Source of the DNA: Lonsdalea populi
GTDB lineage: Bacteria > Pseudomonadota > Gammaproteobacteria > Enterobacterales > Enterobacteriaceae
Length of the DNA stretch: 64,000 nt
Direction: 5' to 3'
Assembly (NCBI RefSeq): GCF_015999465.1
Contig: NZ_CP065534.1
Location: 1,984,001 to 2,048,000 of the forward strand
The stretch's first letter is position 1. Every line of letters starts with the position of its first letter. The notes beneath the pieces are model-generated. The model saw only the letters and a program-made list of their open reading frames with translations. It made no database searches and had not been told where the DNA came from. Position numbers and translations under genes: made by a program. Below are positions 58,824-64,000 of the stretch, piece after piece.

Positions 58824-60126
58824 GGGCCTGTACCTTGGCTCCGTAATCATTGATTGCCTGCCATTGCGCGGGCAATCCGGTAAAATCGGCTTCGGCCACG
58901 CCCAGACGCACGGCCTGGTCGACCACAATTCTGGCAACGTCAAATTGCCGGGAGCGAGGATATTGCGCCAGATAGTCGCGCATCACCTCGCTCAGAGACA
59001 GCGGAATGCGCTGCTCTTTATATTTTTCCAACGCTTGCTCCACCAGCGCGGCAACCTGCTCACGCATCTCGCTGAACTCTTCATATTCCAGCTCCGGCGG
59101 CAGTTCCCCGGTGACCTCATCGCTGCGCAGCGCCAGCTCTTCGTCACGCATATCCAACAACCGGTCGGCGTTGGCAAAGGTCAGCGCCCACGGCTGGTCG
59201 AAATAGGTCTGCACCGACTGCCGCAACCGCTGTGAGAAGACGCGGTTTTTATCCATATCGATGGCGGTACGAATAAATTTGTGCACGTGGCGGTCGTAGC
59301 CGATCCACAGGTCGATGGTCTGCTGTCCCCAACTAATGATGCGGTCCAGCTTACCCTGCAGGTCGAACACCAGGTTATCCACAAAGCCCAGCGTATCGTT
59401 GCCGAGGGTCGCGTCCTGAATGCGCAGCAGATTGGCCTGCAGCTTGTCACCTGCGGCCTCCAGCGTATCCTGCAGCTCGCGCAGCGTGTCGGAAGTTTCG
59501 GTCAGCAACTGTTCGCAGTTGCTGATGGCCGCGCGCCAGTCCTGCGTCAACAGCCCGGCGATATTCTCTTTCACCCCCTGCTGCTGTTCGTCCATGATAC
59601 GCTGGGTCAGATCGATGCTGTCGAAGATTTCCGCCACCGAGTATTTCAGCGGCGCAAAGACGTTGCGGTGCCAGTGAAATTCGTCGCCGCCCTCTTCCGC
59701 TGCTTCTGCGGCGCGGCCTAATTCCTGAGCGACGATAGAAAGCTGCATGGAGAGACGCAGCGCGGAGAATTCGCGCTGACGAATATAGTAGTCCGTGATC
59801 CCGATGCCGAGCGGCGTCAGTCGGTAGATGGCATTGCCGTCCGCCAGCTCGCTGGTGAACCGGTTCAACAGGCGCTGCCGCACCAGATCGTTGATTGCGT
59901 TATTGGCGCGTTGGGCAATGGTTTCGTGAGTTTGTTCAAATCCCTGGCTGACGTGGCGGAACGCGTCCACCAGTTCCCCTTCACTCATCTCGCCGTCCAT
60001 GCGCTCGCCGTTGAGCGTGGCAATCGACAGCAAAAACGCCAGCCTTTCCGTCGGCAGCGAAATCGAAAAATCGTTTTTTCTAGCCCAGGCGACCAGTTCG
60101 GGTACGGTCTGGGAAAAATCACTCAT
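58804..60126 (-). CDS. mukF: Condensin subunit MukF (kleisin)
   Basis: 440 residues starting [20 protein letters not shown]. It has an N-terminal winged-helix dimerisation domain, a helical middle ([20 protein letters not shown]) and a C-terminal domain that contacts the MukB cap. It bridges MukB heads and recruits MukE. It overlaps cmoM by 4 bp and mukE by 20 bp. Confidence 0.97.
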   Translation of the reverse strand: MSDFSQTVPELVAWARKNDFSISLPTERLAFLLSIATLNGERMDGEMSEGELVDAFRHVSQGFEQTHETIAQRANNAINDLVRQRLLNRFTSELADGNAIYRLTPLGIGITDYYIRQREFSALRLSMQLSIVAQELGRAAEAAEEGGDEFHWHRNVFAPLKYSVAEIFDSIDLTQRIMDEQQQGVKENIAGLLTQDWRAAISNCEQLLTETSDTLRELQDTLEAAGDKLQANLLRIQDATLGNDTLGFVDNLVFDLQGKLDRIISWGQQTIDLWIGYDRHVHKFIRTAIDMDKNRVFSQRLRQSVQTYFDQPWALTFANADRLLDMRDEELALRSDEVTGELPPELEYEEFSEMREQVAALVEQALEKYKEQRIPLSLSEVMRDYLAQYPRSRQFDVARIVVDQAVRLGVAEADFTGLPAQWQAINDYGAKVQAHVIDKY

Positions 60127-60908
60127 AATGCATCCTTCAAAAAGGGCTTATGCGCCATAACGTGGATGTAGCGCCCCAGGCTGACGAAAGGCTCCTGCCG
60201 GCAATAGCGCTGCTCGAGCGCCAGCAGAGTATCAAACTCGTCAATCTGTTTTTGCTTGTCCCGCAAATAATCGTGAAATACCCGTATCCCGGTTTTGCCG
60301 CTGATTGTCAGACTTAATGCGGAGAGCCAACCGTAGACCTCATCGGGATCCAGCGGATGGTCGGGGGACAGCGAACGCCGCTTGCGTTTCGGCATGCCGA
60401 CGTCGACATAGCCGAAGTTGCCCAGCACCATGTTGCGCATCAAAAGGGCATGATGATTATAAAACATCAGCGATAACGCTCCACCCGGCGCCAGACAGTC
60501 CGTCAGCGTGCTTAATACCGGCTGGGGTTCAGCCACCCACTCCAACACCGCGTGAAACAATACCAGATCGGCGGGCCGATCCATATATGAGGCGATATCC
60601 TGTGCTGCGCAGTGAACGACGCGCAGACGATCCGTGAGGCCTTGCGTTTCCGCGGCAGCCTGCGCCCGCCGAATCATCTCATCGGACACATCGCACAACA
60701 AGACCTGGTGTCCTAAAGCGGCCAGACGGCAGGCCATATGACCTTCGCCGCCGCCGGCATCCACAATGACCAGCGGACGTTGCGGAAGACGGGCCAGCAA
60801 GGTTTCCAGATCCTGCCACAGCACGGCCTGACGCAATTTCCCTTTGGTGGTGCCGTAGATATTCCGGGCAAATTTTTCAGCGATATCGTTAAAGTTACGA
60901 TCCTGCAT
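60123..60908 (-). CDS. cmoM: tRNA cmo5U methyltransferase CmoM
   Basis: 261 residues; methylates 5-carboxymethoxyuridine in some tRNAs to its methyl ester, the step after CmoA and CmoB. Family blocks are [20 protein letters not shown], the SAM loop [17 protein letters not shown] and [14 protein letters not shown]. The ATG at 60908 gives the E. coli length and start. First gene of cmoM-mukF-mukE-mukB (formerly smtA). Its partners cmoAB are also in this window, at 30071-31782. Confidence 0.96.
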   Translation of the reverse strand: MQDRNFNDIAEKFARNIYGTTKGKLRQAVLWQDLETLLARLPQRPLVIVDAGGGEGHMACRLAALGHQVLLCDVSDEMIRRAQAAAETQGLTDRLRVVHCAAQDIASYMDRPADLVLFHAVLEWVAEPQPVLSTLTDCLAPGGALSLMFYNHHALLMRNMVLGNFGYVDVGMPKRKRRSLSPDHPLDPDEVYGWLSALSLTISGKTGIRVFHDYLRDKQKQIDEFDTLLALEQRYCRQEPFVSLGRYIHVMAHKPFLKDAL

Positions 60909-61061
60909 TCCACGGGTTCCACGCAATTGATGACGGCGCATCCACAGTGCGCCGCCTCGCTCCTAATCTGACATTTTGGCATAGGCTGACATAGAATGAA
61001 TCGCCTGAGACCACGTTCTCCGCCTGGATGGCGTTTTTTCACTCAACCTGGATGCGATTTT

Positions 61062-61838
61062 ATGCTGTTTGACCTCAAAAAGTATGTTGGCAGCCTGCTG
61101 CAGCCGCTGCCGCTTTTGCTGTTATTAATGGGGATCGCGCTGCTGCTGCTGTGGTTCACCCAACGCCAGAAGACTGGACGCATCATCCTGACGGTGAGCT
61201 GGCTAACGCTGACCTTGCTCAGCCTGCAGCCGGTGGCGGATCGGCTTTTACTTCCGCTGGAGTCCAGCTATCCCACATGGCAGCCCGGCCAGCAGCGAGT
61301 CGGCTATATCGTCGTCCTCGGCGGCGGCTACACCTACAATCCCGAATGGGCGCCCAGTTCAAATCTGGTCGGTAACAGTCTGCCGCGCGTGACCGAGGGG
61401 ATTCGGCTCTACCATGCCAATCCCGCCGCCAAATTGATCTTCACCGGGGCCGCGGCGAAAGGCAATCCGGTGACCAGCGCCAGCACGGCCGCGCGAGTCG
61501 CGGAGAGTCTGGGCGTACCGGCGGAAGATATCCTACAGGTAGGAACGGCGCGTGATACTTCGGAGGAAGCGGCCGGTACGGCGCTATTGGTGGGACAGCA
61601 GCCTTTTCTGTTGGTGACGTCCGCCAACCATCTGCCGCGCGCCATGCGCTTCTTCGAGGGACAAGGATTACATCCGATCCCCGCCCCAGCTAATCAGATG
61701 GCGATCACGTCTCCGCTGAATCCGTGGGAAAAGCTGTTCCCGTCAGCGCTCAATCTCTCACACAGCGAGCGGGCGTGGTATGAAACGCTGGGTGGCCTGT
61801 GGCAGAAGATCAGGGGAACGCAGGCGACGGCGGATTAA
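61062..61838 (+). CDS. elyC: Envelope biogenesis factor ElyC
   Basis: 258 residues with two N-terminal membrane helices (LLPLPLLLLLMGIALLLLWF-like and IILTVSWLTLTLLSLQP) and a DUF218 domain (YIVVLGGGYTYNPEWAPSSN, LIFTGAAAKGNP, LVTSANHLPRAMRFFEGQGL). In E. coli ElyC is needed for normal peptidoglycan synthesis at low temperature, acting on undecaprenyl carrier metabolism. The ATG at 61062 is the family start. It overlaps the convergent ycbJ by 4 bp. Confidence 0.95.
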   Translation: MLFDLKKYVGSLLQPLPLLLLLMGIALLLLWFTQRQKTGRIILTVSWLTLTLLSLQPVADRLLLPLESSYPTWQPGQQRVGYIVVLGGGYTYNPEWAPSSNLVGNSLPRVTEGIRLYHANPAAKLIFTGAAAKGNPVTSASTAARVAESLGVPAEDILQVGTARDTSEEAAGTALLVGQQPFLLVTSANHLPRAMRFFEGQGLHPIPAPANQMAITSPLNPWEKLFPSALNLSHSERAWYETLGGLWQKIRGTQATAD

Positions 61839-62728
61839 TCCAGCCAGGGCAGCAGTTCTCGCGAAGCCCGGTCGAACAGCTCACGATCCAACTGGCCGGT
61901 GTGAATATAGCGCGACACGGCGGCCCACACGACGTAAAGCCAGCGCCGGGAAACGAAGGTTTCTGACACCGAATTACGGCGCAAATAATGGTACAGCAGC
62001 TGTTCCGCCATCCCCTCTTCACACAGCCGGAACAGGTCATATTCACGCGGTGCCCACAGCATCATGCCCGGATTGATCATCGCCAGCAGTTGATCGCTGC
62101 GGCTATCCTTCAGCATGCTGCGCAGCGACAGGTTACCGTGCACCAGCACGCAAGGATCGTTGAAGTTTTGGAACAGCGCAGGCAGTGCCTGGCGGGATCG
62201 GAACAACAACGCGCGATCTTCCCGCGTCAGCAGCGGCGTCTGCACCAGCATCAGCGTGGACCATAGAACCTCCAGCCGCTGGGCATACCACTTGGGCCAG
62301 CTGTTTTCCTGAATGCTGTCGACCGACCCGACGCAACCGTGGCTGTCAATACGATGCCAGGCCAGTACGCCATCCACGATCTGGTCCATGAGCGACGCCC
62401 AGCGCTGTGGCGTCCGCGTCGGTGTTTCGACCGGTACGCCGCGCAGCCGTTCCAGCAGCAACAGCTCTTTATGCGACGGATGCTGACTCATGACCATCCC
62501 GTAGACGGTAGGCACCCGCACATCGCCCTCACGCGCCAACATAGACAGTTTATAAGCCTCCTGCTGAGCGACGCCCTGACACACATAGCTTTTGACCAGC
62601 AGCGGGATCGCGTGACCTTCCTTGTCATACATGGCGTACAGATGTGCATAAGGTTGTTCGCTAATACGTTCGACGCGGCTAAGAGGTTCCCCTAATACCG
62701 CACTCAACTCGGCTTTGAGCAATTCCAT
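61835..62728 (-). CDS. ycbJ: YcbJ, kinase-like protein
   Basis: 297 residues related in fold to aminoglycoside/choline phosphotransferases. Visible blocks are LLVKSYVCQGVAQQEAYKLS, LLLLERLRGV and VLVHGNLSLRSMLKDSRSDQ, the last at the place of the catalytic HGDxxxxN loop. There the usual aspartate is replaced (HGNLSLRSML), so catalysis is doubtful. The ATG at 62728 (MELLKAELSAVLG) matches the family; an ATG two codons earlier is equally possible. Function unknown. The neighbour order cmoM-elyC-ycbJ is as in E. coli. Confidence 0.92.
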   Translation of the reverse strand: MELLKAELSAVLGEPLSRVERISEQPYAHLYAMYDKEGHAIPLLVKSYVCQGVAQQEAYKLSMLAREGDVRVPTVYGMVMSQHPSHKELLLLERLRGVPVETPTRTPQRWASLMDQIVDGVLAWHRIDSHGCVGSVDSIQENSWPKWYAQRLEVLWSTLMLVQTPLLTREDRALLFRSRQALPALFQNFNDPCVLVHGNLSLRSMLKDSRSDQLLAMINPGMMLWAPREYDLFRLCEEGMAEQLLYHYLRRNSVSETFVSRRWLYVVWAAVSRYIHTGQLDRELFDRASRELLPWLD

Positions 62729-62836
62729 AAACATGAGACCTTGACTGAAGGGGAGGCTTGTTGATCGTATCATGCCGCTGAGGGGGGGCGTTTTTCCTCA
62801 ATATAGATCAAACAAAGCCGAATCAGCCCATGATGG

Positions 62837-62871
62837 GCGCAGAACCTAAAGAATAGCAAAAGGTTCTGCGC
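62837..62871 (-). terminator. Hairpin after the pectate lyase gene
   Basis: GCGCAGAACCT (62837-62847) pairs perfectly with AGGTTCTGCGC (62861-62871) around a 13-nt loop, 15 bp after the stop. No U-tract is present, but its position and stability suggest it ends or protects the lyase mRNA. Confidence 0.65.
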
Positions 62872-62886
62872 AAGGTGAGGCAGGGG

Positions 62887-64000
62887 TTATTGACGTTCGA
62901 ACGCACCGAGGTCCGGCGCGGCGCCTTTGTAAGGCAGATTGAGATTACCGCCCTTGTCGATGAGCCAACTACCGGCGGACAAATGCAGACTTTTCAGGTC
63001 GGGCAGACTGCCGTCCGCTTTCCGTTTTGCATCCCAGCCGGTTACGGCGACGCTCTCAAACTCCGCATCGGACAGCACTTTTGACTGATTCCACGAGTTG
63101 TAGCGCATATCCGCGCCTTGGGTATGCGTGAGCGCGACACCGCCATACGAGATATTGTTTCGCGCCACGCCCAAGCCGACGTCTCCACCGCTGGCGTTAA
63201 TACCCAGCAGGTTGAAGTTAGGTTTGTTTTTGTAGCCGGTATTGTTAAAGAAGTTATTGGCGACCGGGTGATGGTTGGCATAAAAACCTGCGCTTTTATT
63301 CATGAACGCGACGCTCTGACGCACGGTATGTTTGGGTGCGTCAGCGACGTAGCGTGCGCCGTATCCGCCAATTTTGAAACCGTTGCCGTTGCCCGCGGCC
63401 AGCGACGTGGTCGTGCCGGGCAGGTAGCCGTGCAGCCACGCCCAGGAATTTTCAACCAAAACAGGCGAATAGGCGTTAATAAAGTCGAAACCGTCATCCG
63501 AATTCGACCATGCCCGACAGCCGCGCAGCAGGTTACCCGGTTGGTTGGCGGCGACATGTACGCCGAAGCCGTCACCGCTCTGCCCTGCGCCGTTTGACGT
63601 CAGCGGGTCGTAGTTATGGTGGGAGTCGCAGTTAATCACCTTATTGTTGGCGCCGTTCTGCAAGAACAGTCCAGTTCCCATGATGTGATGGATGTTTAAC
63701 TGCTCGAACGTGTTGTTGCTGCCCTTGATCCACACACCCCAGGATTCATGATTGAGATTGTTATGCTGCGGGACACCGACAATCTCCAGCCCCTTCAGTG
63801 AGATCCAGTTTGCCGCCACGTTGAAGCCTTTGATGCGGCAGTCGTCTTTCATTTTACTGAAGTCGAACACCGGCGTTTCGCCGGAGTAGGCCCAGTACTG
63901 AATCGGTTTGCCCGCCGTCCCGCTTTTATTCAGCGTCACCGCGTTGACGACATCGGTACGACTGGCGCACTGGTTAACCCCCTCGGTAAAACTGTATTTA
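62887..64000 (-). CDS. pelL: Family 9 pectate lyase (PelL type), N-terminus missing
   Basis: The frame is open to the window edge; the visible 370 or so codons start in ...TEGVNQCASRTDVVNAVTLN, so the codon at 63939 is not the start and the signal peptide lies outside. Core blocks of the PL9 beta-helix: KPIQYWAYSGETPVFDFSKM, KGLEIVGVPQHNNLNHESWG, DSHHNYDPLTSNGAGQSGDG, WSNSDDGFDFINAYSPV and GFYANHHPVANNFFNNT. Calcium-site aspartates (CDSHHNYD, NSDDGFDF) and the catalytic-lysine region (NGNGFKIGGYG) are kept. It is secreted and cleaves polygalacturonate in plant cell walls, as in Dickeya PelL. Confidence 0.93.
   Translation of the reverse strand, partial: KYSFTEGVNQCASRTDVVNAVTLNKSGTAGKPIQYWAYSGETPVFDFSKMKDDCRIKGFNVAANWISLKGLEIVGVPQHNNLNHESWGVWIKGSNNTFEQLNIHHIMGTGLFLQNGANNKVINCDSHHNYDPLTSNGAGQSGDGFGVHVAANQPGNLLRGCRAWSNSDDGFDFINAYSPVLVENSWAWLHGYLPGTTTSLAAGNGNGFKIGGYGARYVADAPKHTVRQSVAFMNKSAGFYANHHPVANNFFNNTGYKNKPNFNLLGINASGGDVGLGVARNNISYGGVALTHTQGADMRYNSWNQSKVLSDAEFESVAVTGWDAKRKADGSLPDLKSLHLSAGSWLIDKGGNLNLPYKGAAPDLGAFERQ

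Overview
The window reads as a chromosomal segment of a plant-associated enterobacterium of the family Pectobacteriaceae (Brenneria, Lonsdalea, Dickeya or Pectobacterium type). Most genes match Escherichia coli core genes closely in length and motif (zwf-hexR-pykA, znuABC, ruvABC, cmoAB, argS, murJ, mukFEB). The right edge carries a family 9 pectate lyase of the PelL type, a plant cell-wall degrading enzyme of soft-rot bacteria. No genus can be fixed from the sequence alone.

Layout. 1-1054: 3' part of guanine deaminase. 1055-3343: a GAF-PAS-PAS-GGDEF diguanylate cyclase. 3344-7473: an accessory strip with an orphan holin, a YmgB-like small protein, a small secreted cysteine protein, a YodC-like protein, a phage-type repressor, a frameshifted restriction endonuclease remnant and a PAAR/colicin-DNase-like remnant. 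The last of these ends inside the antisense strand of the conserved sRNA gene sdsR (ryeB). 7689-11206: yebY, ftnA, holE, purT and a decayed stretch. 11207-16275: central carbon genes eda, zwf, hexR, pykA with a perfect HexR operator before zwf. 16489-22256: a small lipoprotein-like gene, lpxM, mepM, znuA and divergent znuCB around a Zur box. 22396-27677: ruvB, ruvA, ruvC, yebC, nudB, aspS, with a LexA-like box before ruvAB. 27984-31782: yecD, yecE, yecN and cmoAB. 31930-33190: a heavily decayed accessory remnant. 33321-39769: cutC, yecM, a tiny membrane protein, argS, murJ, rimJ. 40056-44193: mdtH, grxB, yceB, ycdY, ycdX.

44455-45041 holds a tRNA-Ser(GGA) gene followed by almost three tandem 177-bp repeats. 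Each begins with the last 20 nt of the tRNA and contains a terminator, an architecture like the E. coli tyrT/rtT repeats. It is followed by a nitrilase with a divergent LysR regulator. At 47157-53223 the pyruvate transporter operon btsT-yjiX-yjiA lies beside its two-component system btsSR, with a candidate BtsR direct repeat and a CRP-like site before btsT; these loci are separate in E. coli. 53665-60908 is the condensin operon cmoM-mukF-mukE-mukB, followed by elyC, ycbJ and the partial PL9 lyase.

The most unusual places are two RNA genes that look like landing sites for foreign DNA. One is the sdsR terminator, fused to toxin debris with a short att-like direct repeat. The other is the tRNA-Ser 3' end with its 177-bp tandem repeats.
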